NCBI GenBank assembly: GCA_016932815.1
Contig: JAFGCC010000013.1
Coordinates: 1-64,000 of the forward strand
Direction: 5' to 3'
Origin: Microcaldota archaeon
GTDB lineage: Archaea > Micrarchaeota > Micrarchaeia > Anstonellales > Bilamarchaeaceae
Length of the DNA: 64,000 bases
Shown: one piece after another, positions 9,552 to 19,584 of the stretch
How positions within the stretch are numbered: position 1 is the first letter of the stretch
How the letters are laid out: every line of letters starts with the position of its first letter
The notes under the pieces: generated by a model
The model's database searches: none
Seen by the model: the letters and a program-made list of their open reading frames with translations, nothing else
What the model was told of the DNA's origin: nothing
Made by a program: the position numbers and the translations under genes

Positions 9552-10781
9552 TCACTCACCCTGCGCGTAAACGTATTCCTGCTTCGCAAAAACCTTGGTG
9601 TGCGGCTTCAGGTTGCGCGTAACATTCACGTTCGAGCCAACCCAGCAGCCGTTTCCTATCGTCTTTCCGGGCATCGTGCACGCTAGCACCCCGAATTTCA
9701 CGTCGTCCCCTATTATTGCGCCAAGCTTCTTCCTCCCCGAATTTACCCAGCCCTTCTCGGTTAGGACGTTCACGTTCTCGGAATCAAAGCGGTAGTTCGC
9801 AATCTGGGTGCCAGAGCCGAAATTCACGCCCGAACCGACCACGCTGTCCCCTATGTAGGAGAGGTGCTTTGCGTTAACGTTGTCAAAGAGTATGCTGCTT
9901 TTTATGGTGGTTGATTCTCCCACGTTGCAGTTTTCCCCTATGGAAACGTTTCCCTTTATGCAGGCGTGGGGGCCTATGACCGAGTTCCTGCCCACATACA
10001 GGTTCCCGTCTATGTGCGAATCTATTATCTTCGCCCCCTCTTCCATTATGAGCTTGCCCTTGATTGAGGAGTTCTCTATCGTTCCTATCTTCGCTCCGGC
10101 TTCAGAAAGGAGCCGCTCATTTAGCTCAAATAGGTTCCATGGGTACCCGGCATCCATCCAGAAGCCATCCACCTCTATTGCGTCCGCTCCAAGAAAAGCG
10201 TCCACTATTTCGTATTCGCCCCGCGGGGAAGTGCCCAGGGATTTTAGCTCCCTGAATATCTGCGGGCCAAATGCGTAAACGGAGATGTTAGCGAGGTCCG
10301 AAGGCGGGTTCTCGGGCTTCTCAAAGAATTCCTGTATCTTGCCGCCTTCCACTTTCGCAACCCCGAACCTTGAGGGGTTTGCCACCCTCTTTAGCGCAAT
10401 CGTCTTTCCCCCATTGACATGGGAATCCATCACTTTCTTGTAGATTGAGGAATCGCACACGTTGTCGGCTGCGACCATGAGGAAGTCTTCCTTTGCCGCA
10501 TATTCTTGTGCGCAAAGGAGTGCTGCGCCCGTGCCGTCTTTTTCCCCCTGCTCTATGAAGGTTAGTTTCATTCCGCAGTCGTTCTCGCTAAGGTAGTCGG
10601 TTACCATCTCCTTTTTGTATTTGACCACTATGGCGGCCTCGGAGATTCCCGCCTCCCTGAGCCTGCACAAAACGTGCGAAATGAGGGGCGCTCCGGCAAC
10701 GCACAGCATGGCCTTTGGCCGGGTATATGTGAGGGGGCGCATCCTTTTGCCTTCCCCTGCTGCAAGAACGACTGCTTTCAA
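9552..10781 (-). CDS. bifunctional sugar-1-phosphate nucleotidylyltransferase/acetyltransferase (GlmU-like)
   Basis: MKAVVLAAGEGKRMRPLTYTRPKAMLCVAG plus left-handed beta-helix hexapeptide repeats. Confidence 0.9.
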   Translation of the reverse strand: MKAVVLAAGEGKRMRPLTYTRPKAMLCVAGAPLISHVLCRLREAGISEAAIVVKYKKEMVTDYLSENDCGMKLTFIEQGEKDGTGAALLCAQEYAAKEDFLMVAADNVCDSSIYKKVMDSHVNGGKTIALKRVANPSRFGVAKVEGGKIQEFFEKPENPPSDLANISVYAFGPQIFRELKSLGTSPRGEYEIVDAFLGADAIEVDGFWMDAGYPWNLFELNERLLSEAGAKIGTIENSSIKGKLIMEEGAKIIDSHIDGNLYVGRNSVIGPHACIKGNVSIGENCNVGESTTIKSSILFDNVNAKHLSYIGDSVVGSGVNFGSGTQIANYRFDSENVNVLTEKGWVNSGRKKLGAIIGDDVKFGVLACTMPGKTIGNGCWVGSNVNVTRNLKPHTKVFAKQEYVYAQGE

Positions 10782-11292
10782 CTCACCACCTATGCACAGG
10801 ATAGGGGGGAATTAACTATTTAAATTAAATGGGGAATGCGCAACTTTGCCCATCTCCTAGGATAACAAGCCGGTGTGGGGGGCGGGGCATGGCGGAGGCT
10901 ATTTCCGGATGCCTTCTGTGAGGGGCTGCTGCTTACGGAAATTTTCCATGTCAAATGAGGGGTGGAACGGGTCAAGTGTGGAATTTGCCAGTGGCTCAAG
11001 GGGCAGTTCCCTGGGAAGCGCGCACATATCTATCCGGAATACGCGCAACTGCACTCCCGCGAAGCTTTCAACACATTTTACTGCAAAGCGGCTCTCGAGT
11101 TTTCCATCCGGCCGCCCCCTCTTTCTTGCGGCGTTCGCCCTCCCCACCAGCCGTTCCGCCTTTTGCATGTCCATGCGGGGCCTTGGCTGCGCCTTGTGCT
11201 CCATGCAGCTAATTGGAATTGGGAAACGAATAAAAAGGGCCTGTCACAAAACGTGCCGGGCGAATTGATGCAACGGTTTTTTCCGGAACGCA

Positions 11293-12597
11293 TTAAACGG
11301 CGGATTCAATTAGCTTCCTTGCCTGCGCGTGCACCCTATCAAGCGTTTCCTTTTCCTTTGCCTCCATTGTGAGGCGGATTATGGGCTCGGTTCCGGATGG
11401 GCGTATTAGCACCCAGTAGTCTTCTGAGTCCACGCGGATTCCATCTATATTGCTCACTTTTCCTTCAATAGAGATGTTTTCCAAGATGCGCTCCATCGCC
11501 TTCTTCCTGTCATTTGTGGGATACTTCTCGCGCACCATTGGGTAAGGGGAGAATGAGGATGCAAGTTCGGATATTTTCCCTTTTTGCGCGAAAATCTCCA
11601 GGAATTTTGCGGCTCCGAGCACCCCATCGGGTACGTGCACGCCATCTGCGTAAACGAATTCCCCTGCCGGCTCTCCCCCGAATATCGCATTCTCCCTCTC
11701 AAGTGCATCCCCAACGTACGTACTGCCTACGGGGGTAATCACCAGTTCCCCACCCCCCTGCGCCACCGCATCCTTTATGATGAGGGAGGATTCAACCGTG
11801 CTTATGACCTTCCCCTTCTTCCCCCCAAGCTCATGCAGAATCATCATTGAGAGCTGCACATCCATGTTCACGAAGTTCCCCTTTTCATCTATTAGGGCAA
11901 TCCTGTCCCCGTCCCCATCGTGCGCAAGGCCCATGTCCGCTCCCTCTTTGATTACCTTCTTGCGCAAAGCCGAAAGATTCGCCTCCGATGGCTCGGATGG
12001 GCGCGCAAATCCCCTCTCCTGCATGTTCATGGGGATTACCTCGCAGCCTAGTTCACGCAGCACCCTGGGGGTTATGCCGCATGCTGCCCCGTTGCAGTCG
12101 AGGGCCACTTTCGGCTTCCTTTTGGAGATTGCATCCATATCCACCTGGGAAAGAACGAACTTTATGTATTCTTCTTCAAGCATCCCATCAGCCAAAATGC
12201 TGCCGGTTTTGTCCCAGGAGGATAATCTGGGCCCCGCATTGTATTTTGATATGCAGGCGTTCTCGCCCTCTTTGTTTATCTCTTTCCCTTCTGCAATGAG
12301 TTTGAGCCCGTTGTATTGGGGGGGATTGTGGGAAGCGGTAATCATGAGCCCGTTGCACTTATGCTTTAGTGTTGCATAAGCAAGAGCGGGGGTGGGGACT
12401 AGCCCCAGGGAAATCGCATTTGCGCCTGCGCACGTTGCGCCTGCCATTGCCGCTTTCTCCAGTATCGGGCTAGTCTCCCGCGTATCCCTGCCTATTGCGA
12501 GGGCGGAGCCTGCAAACGCATTTGCAATCCGCATGGACAGTTCTGGGGTTATTTCTCCCCCGTACAAACCTCGGATTCCGGAAGTCCCAAACATCAA
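11293..12597 (-). CDS. glmM: phosphoglucosamine mutase / phosphohexomutase family
   Basis: FGTSGIRGLYG, ITASHNPPQYNGLK, DGDGDRIALID, RPSGTEPIIRLTMEA. Confidence 0.9.
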   Translation of the reverse strand: MMFGTSGIRGLYGGEITPELSMRIANAFAGSALAIGRDTRETSPILEKAAMAGATCAGANAISLGLVPTPALAYATLKHKCNGLMITASHNPPQYNGLKLIAEGKEINKEGENACISKYNAGPRLSSWDKTGSILADGMLEEEYIKFVLSQVDMDAISKRKPKVALDCNGAACGITPRVLRELGCEVIPMNMQERGFARPSEPSEANLSALRKKVIKEGADMGLAHDGDGDRIALIDEKGNFVNMDVQLSMMILHELGGKKGKVISTVESSLIIKDAVAQGGGELVITPVGSTYVGDALERENAIFGGEPAGEFVYADGVHVPDGVLGAAKFLEIFAQKGKISELASSFSPYPMVREKYPTNDRKKAMERILENISIEGKVSNIDGIRVDSEDYWVLIRPSGTEPIIRLTMEAKEKETLDRVHAQARKLIESAV

Positions 12598-12649
12598 AGG
12601 GAAAATGGGCGGGAAGGAAATATAATGGTTGCTGTATCCATCGGCTTCC

Positions 12650-15649
12650 TCACTCTTCTGCCTTGCGCGAGCCTGGGAGGAAATTCTTCATCGCCAGGTA
12701 CAGGATTGCCCCTCCGATTGCCAGCGCAAAGAGCCAGCCTGCCGCAGAGAGGCTAAGCCGGGTTTCCCCTTCCTCCCCCGCATCCGCCCGCCCGGATTCT
12801 GCGCTAAAGAGGAGGTTGTAAATCTGGTCTGGGATTGAAGAAGCGGGAAGAACCCCCTGGCCTTCCCTCTCGCCAGCGCCATCCCCGCCTTCACCGCCTT
12901 CGGAGCCTGGAACTTCCTGGGCCCCTTCGGGCTTGTTGCTTCCGCCTAGTGTCCCACCCTCTGGGGCCTGCGGCGGGGACTGCCCTTCTTCTACGCTCAC
13001 GCAAATATAAGAGCTGCATTCCTCATCCTCCTGGCAGTCGGAATCGTAAACGCACTCGGGAGGCACGCATTCGCAGGAAACGCAGGTTTCGCCAGCCCCG
13101 GTGCACCCGGAATCCGAAAGGCACGCGTCTCCCGGAAGCACGCACCCTCCATCAAGGCATTCCTCGCATTCTCCGCAGCCGGAAGCGCTAGTGCACCCAG
13201 GCTCATAGTAAACTTCAACGCATTCGTAATCCTTGCAAACATGCCCATCCCCGCAGTCCGAATCCCGGGTGCACTCTGGAGCGATGCATTCGCAGGAAAC
13301 GCAGGTGTAGCCTGCTTCGCAGTCCGAATCGGAGAGGCACGCGCCGCCTGGGAGGGCGCACTCATGGGAGCGGCAGGCTTCGCAGTCCCCGCAATCCGAA
13401 GAAGTGAAGCACTCGTAATCTCCCGCGTCGCTCCCCCCATCTTCATCTGGGGAGGGGCTAAGCGCCTGCACCAGGGGCAAATAATCGGTCATCCCAAACG
13501 CGAAGAAATTAGTTTCCCCGATTCCATCATCGTCTTCATCCGTTCCCGTGTAGTTGGAATACCAGTTCCCCCCGGAGCAGTTGCCGCCTACTATGGAGTG
13601 GTTGCCTTCCCCGCAGGAGAGGGAGGTGTTGAGGTAATTGTCCGAACTATCACAATATATGGGGATGCCGGAATCAGTTGCATTGAGTATGTTGTCGTAA
13701 ACCAGGGTCCCCGTGCTATAAGGCAGGGAGAGCTGGTAGAGGAGGTTGTTGTAGAACTTGTTGTGGGCCATCGTAGCGCCCGTGGTATAATAAAGCTTGA
13801 AGCCGCTCCCGTTGTAAGCAGGGTACCCAATCCACGTACTGTCCCATGGGTCGATACTGGAAGGCTGGCTGAAGCCGTAGCCGTTGTTGTATGCCGTATT
13901 GTTCTCCACTATATTGTAATCGGCCCAGTACATCTCGAATCCGTCTCCCTTGTTGTTGTATGCGGTGTTGTTTGCGAATACCGAATTCCAGGCGCAGATG
14001 TAGACGCCCTGGAAATCGTTGTTGTAGGCGGTATTGCCGAAATATAGGTTATCGTTGTACCAGACGTTGATGGAGAAGCCCATGAGGGAACTGTGCCCGG
14101 TATTGTTCTCAAAATTGTCGTACTCCGAGGAAGCTGCCACGAATGAATAGCACTCGTTGTCGTAGGCGAGGTTCCCTGAAACGTTGGTGTGGTTGGAGTA
14201 CTCTCCCACGAAGAATCCGTACCTGGTCCCGTGCGCGGTTGAGGAGCTTACGGTTGCGTAATTGGTGTGCTCAAGATAAAGCCCGTTGTTTGGAATCGTG
14301 GATGAGGGAACCAGGGTGACGTTGGTTATGTTGGAGTAGTGGGCTGCGCAAAGGAAAATCTCCGATGCGGTAATGCCGCTTAGCTCAACCGGCTCATTGT
14401 AGAAATATATCGGGTACCCCTCCGAACCGGTAAGGTTCTCGATTACGTGGTTGCAATGGTTGGGGTCGGTGTCCCAGGCGATTGAGTGCCCGACATCGAA
14501 ATCCATGAGCTTGTTGCCAGCGGCAGTGCTGTTTGCGATTGTGACGTTCTCGGACTGGTGCAGGAGGAACCCGTACGCATTTCCGGAAGACTCGGAGTCC
14601 GTGATTGTCACGTTTTCAGAATAATAGACGATTATGCCATTGCTGTATTCGCTCCCGCTGTCCACGGTTACGTTGGTGAGGGTCGAATCGTCAGCATTGC
14701 AAAGGAAGACCATGGACGCTTCCAGGTTGCTCCAGGAAACAGATTCGTTTGAATAATATATGGGGAGCCCGCCGCTCCCGATGTTGTCTACGAAGAGGTT
14801 GTTGCAGGAGCCCACCTTGTCCCCATACATCCAAATGTCCCGCCCCCACTGCCAGTAGGAAAGCGAGCCGCACCCGTGGCGGGAAATCGTGGAAATCGTG
14901 TTGTTGAAAAAGACGTTCCCAGTCGGCGAGCCCGAGTCCACATTAAGCACCGTGAGCCCATCTGGGACGTTGTATATCGTGTTGTTTAGGATGCTGTTGT
15001 TCTGGCTTGGGACATTCACCCCGCTGTGGAAGTCTATTGCGGACTCAACGCAGTCGTGGAGGATGTTGTACGATATTGAATTGCGATGCGAGCCGCCGAT
15101 TTCTATGCACTGCTGGGCAGTTTCGTAGATGGTGTTGTTTTCAATGTAGCTGTCGGTGGAGTAATCAAAGGTTATCCCCTCATGGGAGTTGTTGTACACG
15201 GTATTGTTTGAGAAGGTGCTGTTTGCAAAATAGTAGAGGTGCACCCCGTCATAGGTCGTGTTGAAGATTGTGAAGTTGGAAATTAGGCAGTTGCTTGTGG
15301 TCCTAAAGCGGACTCCGTCGCGGAATCCGTTAATGCCGCAATTGAGCGCGGTCACGTTTCCCCTGGAGCTAGCATACACCCCATATCCAGTAGTGCCCCC
15401 GTATATCCAGTTGCCCTGGCAGTCAAAAACCTTGTTGCTAAAGCTTGTGGGGTTGTTTATGCAGCTCCCGCTCGCAGATGATAGCGAGGAGTTGAGGTAA
15501 ACCGTGCTATAGCTCCCGTTGTTTAGTGCGGAAATGCAGTCTGCGCACGTGGTGTTGCAGTAGAGCGCGCCATTGTATTCATGGTACGCGAAAGACACTC
15601 CGAGAGCTAAGAATAATACTGAGGCCAGGAAAACTGCGGATTTTTTCAT
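12650..15649 (-). CDS. NosD-like right-handed beta-helix surface protein with Cys-rich repeats and C-terminal TM
   Basis: Signal peptide MKKSAVFLASVLFLALGVSFA; many YNN/ENNTAYNN beta-helix repeats; repeated CxxxxDCxxCxxCxxxxCxxPGxxC modules; C-terminal hydrophobic helix and positive tail. Confidence 0.85.
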   Translation of the reverse strand: MKKSAVFLASVLFLALGVSFAYHEYNGALYCNTTCADCISALNNGSYSTVYLNSSLSSASGSCINNPTSFSNKVFDCQGNWIYGGTTGYGVYASSRGNVTALNCGINGFRDGVRFRTTSNCLISNFTIFNTTYDGVHLYYFANSTFSNNTVYNNSHEGITFDYSTDSYIENNTIYETAQQCIEIGGSHRNSISYNILHDCVESAIDFHSGVNVPSQNNSILNNTIYNVPDGLTVLNVDSGSPTGNVFFNNTISTISRHGCGSLSYWQWGRDIWMYGDKVGSCNNLFVDNIGSGGLPIYYSNESVSWSNLEASMVFLCNADDSTLTNVTVDSGSEYSNGIIVYYSENVTITDSESSGNAYGFLLHQSENVTIANSTAAGNKLMDFDVGHSIAWDTDPNHCNHVIENLTGSEGYPIYFYNEPVELSGITASEIFLCAAHYSNITNVTLVPSSTIPNNGLYLEHTNYATVSSSTAHGTRYGFFVGEYSNHTNVSGNLAYDNECYSFVAASSEYDNFENNTGHSSLMGFSINVWYNDNLYFGNTAYNNDFQGVYICAWNSVFANNTAYNNKGDGFEMYWADYNIVENNTAYNNGYGFSQPSSIDPWDSTWIGYPAYNGSGFKLYYTTGATMAHNKFYNNLLYQLSLPYSTGTLVYDNILNATDSGIPIYCDSSDNYLNTSLSCGEGNHSIVGGNCSGGNWYSNYTGTDEDDDGIGETNFFAFGMTDYLPLVQALSPSPDEDGGSDAGDYECFTSSDCGDCEACRSHECALPGGACLSDSDCEAGYTCVSCECIAPECTRDSDCGDGHVCKDYECVEVYYEPGCTSASGCGECEECLDGGCVLPGDACLSDSGCTGAGETCVSCECVPPECVYDSDCQEDEECSSYICVSVEEGQSPPQAPEGGTLGGSNKPEGAQEVPGSEGGEGGDGAGEREGQGVLPASSIPDQIYNLLFSAESGRADAGEEGETRLSLSAAGWLFALAIGGAILYLAMKNFLPGSRKAEE

Positions 15650-15824
15650 GTTCTTGGAAACTGCGATATAAAATAAAAATCTATTGCTTGGAGCCCCCTG
15701 CCTCCAAGGGATTCTGCGCTTGCCATGCGGGGAATTGGGCAATAAGGCGCGCAGGGGCGTGCGCCTATGGGAGTTCTGCGACTTTTATAAGTGTATGCCA
15801 ATAGAGTATATGACGGTGTGAACG

Positions 15825-18182
15825 ATGAAGGAACTAATAATCCACGCAGAACGCGTTTCATACGAAGTTACAAAGGAAACAAGGCTCGCAGAGAAAATCT
15901 CCGAGGAAGAAAAAAAGGGGGAGATGGAGAACGCGCTCTGGGTTAGAGTTTCCATGGAGAAGGGGGATGAGAACAGCATCGATTCCCTCGTGCAAAAAGC
16001 GGTTGCGGACATTGAGGGGGTTTCGGAGCAGGTGAAAACCCGGAACGTGCTGCTCTATCCGTATGCGCACCTTTTGATGGGCTCAAAGCCCGCCCCGGCG
16101 GATGCGGCAATAAAGATATTGGATAAAATGGCGCAGGAGTTGCGCGAGAAGGGCTTCAACGTAGTCAAGGCTCCCTTTGGGTGGTACAAGAAATTCTCGG
16201 TTTCCTGCAAGGGGCATCCCCTTAGCGAGCTCTCGCGCGTATTCAGCGGGAATGACGCGGGAACGGCTGCCGGAGTTGGGGAATTGGGGATTGAAGAATC
16301 AAAAGAAGCTGCCCTGGAAACCGCAGCCCACGTGATTTATGAGAGCGAGAGGCAGCTCCTAAACAAGGAATTCATAAGCGTATCCAAAAAAGAAGATGGG
16401 CTAGGGACAGTGCTATGGCGCGGGATGAAAGATATCAGCGATGAAGACATCAAAAAAGCCATAGATAATGCGAACGAGTTGGCGGCAAGGGGAGAGCCTG
16501 TGCGCGTGGAATTCATGAGCAGGGATGAGGCATTCAAAAAATGCGGGGACTTTTTCAAAAACGCAGTGCCCCAGAATGCGGAGAGCATCCGCGTCGTTTC
16601 CATAGGCAATCTTCCCCCAGAACCATGCAAGAACAAGCACATCCCTGACATCAACCTAATCAAGGAGATAAAGCTGGAGAAGGTAAAACGGGACGGTGAA
16701 GACGTCAAGGTTTGGTTTTCGGTGGACTTATCCTCCCAAATCAAAACCGATGAGAAAGTTTCCGAGAGCCTGAAACAGGAGAGCCAATTGAGGAGTGTTT
16801 TCTACGTGCTTACCCCGGAAGGGGAACTCGTGGAATCGGACAAGTTCGACTATTCGGGGCACGCCAACCTGCAAAAGTTCGTAACATACGAAACCAAGAA
16901 GACGCGCGCATACGAAAAGGAGCCTCCCCACATAAGGATAATGAAGGAGCAGGAGCTAGTAGACTACGAGCCGGGAACGGATGCGGGAAACTTCCGCTGG
17001 TACCCAAAAGGCAGGCTCATAAAGAAGCTCCTTGAGAGGTCGGTAACCGATTTCTGCATAGACTATGGGGCAATGGAAGTGGAAACGCCCCTCATGTATG
17101 ATTACGAGCACCCTTCCCTCAAAAAATACCTCAACCGCTTCCCCGCAAGGCAGTACGTTGTAAAGAGCGAGAACAAGGAATTCTTCCTCCGCTTTGCAGC
17201 CTGCTTCGGGCAGTTTTTGATGAGCCACGACATGGTCGTAAGCTACAAGCAGCTTCCTTTGCGCATGTTCGAACTAACCCGCTACTCTTTTAGGAGGGAG
17301 CAGACCGGGGAGCTTGCAGGCCTAAAGAGGCTGCGCGGATTCACCATGCCGGATATGCACGGGGTGCTGGCTGATATGAACCAGGCGAAAGCCGAATTCG
17401 AGTCCCAGCTTGAAGCGGGAATGGAATGGCTGGGTTTCGTGAAGCTCCTTGATGGGTGCGAAGTGGGCTTTAGGGTACTCCGCGAATTCTACGAGGAGAA
17501 CAGGGAATGGTACACTTCGCTCGTAAAGAAAATCGGCAAGCCCATCCTGGTGGAACTCTACGACGAGAGATACGCGTATTTCGTTACCAAGTTTGAGTTC
17601 AACTTCGTGGATGCGATGGACAAGGCAAGTGCCTTAACCACCGTGCAGATAGACGTTGAAAACTCCGAAACCTACGACCTCAACTTCGTGGATGAAAAAG
17701 GCGAGAAAAAAAGGCCGCTCCTAACCCATGCTTCCATCTCGGGAAGCGTGGAGAGGGTTGTTTATGCGCTCCTGGAAAAAGAGGCGATGCGCATGGAAAA
17801 AGGGGAGAAGGCCCAGCTTCCGCTCTGGCTCTGCCCCACGCAGGTGCGCATAATACCGATTTCGGAGAAGCACATTGAGTTTGCAGGGGAGGTGCTCAGC
17901 CAGATTGGAGAAGGGGTGAGGGCGGACCTGGATGATACCCCCGAATCCCTTGGAAAGAAGATACGCAACGCACAGAAGGAATGGGTGCCCTACATTGCAG
18001 TAATCGGGGACAACGAAATAGAATCCGGCAAGGTTTCTGTTACAATCCGCGAAACCGGCGAGAAAGTGGAGATGGGGGCGATGGAGCTTGCAAGCATGGT
18101 GCAGGAAAAAACCCAGGGGATGCCATTTGAGAAGCTCTCGCTGCCAATCCTGCTCTCAAAAAGGCCGATATTCAGGGGTTAG
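15825..18182 (+). CDS. thrS: threonyl-tRNA synthetase, archaeal type, with inserted SAD/AlaX-like domain
   Basis: N-terminal archaeal ThrRS editing domain (YPYAHL, KAPFGWYKKFSVSCKGHPLSELSR); class II core (PKGRLIKKLLE, RMFELTRYSFRREQTGELAGLKRLRGFTMPDMH, LPLWLCPTQVRIIPI). Confidence 0.93.
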   Translation: MKELIIHAERVSYEVTKETRLAEKISEEEKKGEMENALWVRVSMEKGDENSIDSLVQKAVADIEGVSEQVKTRNVLLYPYAHLLMGSKPAPADAAIKILDKMAQELREKGFNVVKAPFGWYKKFSVSCKGHPLSELSRVFSGNDAGTAAGVGELGIEESKEAALETAAHVIYESERQLLNKEFISVSKKEDGLGTVLWRGMKDISDEDIKKAIDNANELAARGEPVRVEFMSRDEAFKKCGDFFKNAVPQNAESIRVVSIGNLPPEPCKNKHIPDINLIKEIKLEKVKRDGEDVKVWFSVDLSSQIKTDEKVSESLKQESQLRSVFYVLTPEGELVESDKFDYSGHANLQKFVTYETKKTRAYEKEPPHIRIMKEQELVDYEPGTDAGNFRWYPKGRLIKKLLERSVTDFCIDYGAMEVETPLMYDYEHPSLKKYLNRFPARQYVVKSENKEFFLRFAACFGQFLMSHDMVVSYKQLPLRMFELTRYSFRREQTGELAGLKRLRGFTMPDMHGVLADMNQAKAEFESQLEAGMEWLGFVKLLDGCEVGFRVLREFYEENREWYTSLVKKIGKPILVELYDERYAYFVTKFEFNFVDAMDKASALTTVQIDVENSETYDLNFVDEKGEKKRPLLTHASISGSVERVVYALLEKEAMRMEKGEKAQLPLWLCPTQVRIIPISEKHIEFAGEVLSQIGEGVRADLDDTPESLGKKIRNAQKEWVPYIAVIGDNEIESGKVSVTIRETGEKVEMGAMELASMVQEKTQGMPFEKLSLPILLSKRPIFRG

Positions 18183-18268
18183 ATGGCCAGTAAGATAGAG
18201 AAAGGGGAACGGCTAGCCTAAGGGAAATCCGGAAAAACGGCCGGGAAAAGGGAAGTTCCATACAAGGT

Positions 18269-18928
18269 TCAGATGAACTTCTCAAAAGGCTTCGCAAGCT
18301 CCTGCAGGAACCTGGTCGGCTCTTTTGCCCTTACGAATGCGGATGCAAGCAGCACCCCGGATGCGCCAAGGGCTAGTGCCCTCTCCACGTCCTTTTCGTT
18401 GCTAACTCCCGCTCCGCACAGAAGCGGAATCGTGGTCGCAACGCTGTGGACCGCATCCAATGAATCCGAAATAATCTTGGGCTTTGCCTTGGAGACGCTT
18501 TTTCCAGAGCCTATTAGCTCGGGAGGCTCTATTGCGATAAAAGAGGGGCGGAACCTTGCGAACTTCTTGCATTCTTCCGGGGTTTCCGCGCAAACTAGCG
18601 TTTCCAAATTGAGCTTCTTCATCCTCTTGACCGTATCCCCCACCATGTCCGGGCGCCTGCATTCAGAATGGTTTATGAGCGAGCCCTTGAGCCTCAGGTT
18701 CACAAGCGCCTCCGGAAGGATTGCCCCCGTGTGCGAGCCGAAGGCCACATGGTCAACGCTCTGTGCATAAACTTCCTTGTTCGCGTAGCGCCCCCGATGC
18801 AGGTGCGTGTTGGGCGGGCAGATTACAATCCTGACGCCCGTCGCCTGCATTGCATTCCTTGCAGCGTCGACTAAGAGGTCCAGCCTCTTGTAGGTCTCTT
18901 CGTATGTCTTGAAGTTTAGTACAATCAT
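18269..18928 (-). CDS. tpiA: triosephosphate isomerase (archaeal)
   Basis: MIVLNFKTYEE, GSHTGAILPE, NHSECRR, AIEPPELIGSGKSVSKAKP, CGAGVSNEKDVERALALGASGVLLASAFV; the supplied ORF is over-extended upstream. Confidence 0.93.
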   Translation of the reverse strand: MIVLNFKTYEETYKRLDLLVDAARNAMQATGVRIVICPPNTHLHRGRYANKEVYAQSVDHVAFGSHTGAILPEALVNLRLKGSLINHSECRRPDMVGDTVKRMKKLNLETLVCAETPEECKKFARFRPSFIAIEPPELIGSGKSVSKAKPKIISDSLDAVHSVATTIPLLCGAGVSNEKDVERALALGASGVLLASAFVRAKEPTRFLQELAKPFEKFI

Positions 18929-18975
18929 GGAGGGGGTATCCACGCTAAGCTTATAAAAGGCTGTGGCGGCAAGAA

Positions 18976-19512
18976 GTGTGCATGGACGTGCAAAGGGCGG
19001 AAAAAACCCTGCTAGAAGAAGAGGGCAAGCTAGATGAATACCTGCGTGAGGAGCGCGGAGTAGTGCGCCTTTGCGCGCGCTCCATAAAGGAGGTGCACCG
19101 CGGGGACCTTGGGGAGGCGCTAAAGCTCGCAGAAGAGGCAAAAGGGCGCATGGACACTCTTCCCAGAATCGAGGGGCGGGGAAAGCACGTTGAGCAGGAA
19201 TATGCCGAAGCGCTTGCCCTAATTGCGGTGGCAAAGGGTGAGGAAATCCCGGACTATGGGGAGATGGGCGTTTCCGCACAGGGCTACCTCCTTGGCCTCT
19301 CAGACGCGATAGGGGAGATAAAAAGGCTCGTGATAGAGGAACTGCGCAAAGGAGAAAAAGATTTGGCGCAGGGGCATTTTGCCCGCATGGAGGAAATTTA
19401 CGCTGAGATAGGCCACCTGCATTTTTCCTCTGCAGCACTTCCCGAATTCCGCAGGAAGCAGGACGTTGCCAGGATGCAGGTTGAGGATGCGCGGGGCAAG
19501 CTCGTAAGGTAG
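18976..19512 (+). CDS. translin-like protein
   Basis: 178 aa all-helical; QGYLLGLSDAIGEIKRLVIEELRKGE and FRRKQDVARMQVEDARGKL resemble translin family. Confidence 0.65.
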   Translation: MCMDVQRAEKTLLEEEGKLDEYLREERGVVRLCARSIKEVHRGDLGEALKLAEEAKGRMDTLPRIEGRGKHVEQEYAEALALIAVAKGEEIPDYGEMGVSAQGYLLGLSDAIGEIKRLVIEELRKGEKDLAQGHFARMEEIYAEIGHLHFSSAALPEFRRKQDVARMQVEDARGKLVR

Positions 19513-19584
19513 CGCGCCCCCAAAGGCGGAATAACCTATATAATATCTTGGATTTAGATAAGTATCCATAATTGGATTATTGAG

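Noticed and set aside
12997-13446. 149-aa minus ORF rich in Ala/Pro/Asn
   Set aside because: Out-of-frame reading of the Cys-rich repeats of the surface protein
13241-14047. 268-aa + strand ORF
   Set aside because: Antisense shadow of the NosD-like protein's repetitive codons; the minus-strand frame has signal peptide, repeats and TM
18929-19438. N-terminal 170-aa extension of the tpiA ORF
   Set aside because: The TPI fold starts at MIVLNFKTYEE (18928); upstream residues are shadow of the translin-like gene on the + strand
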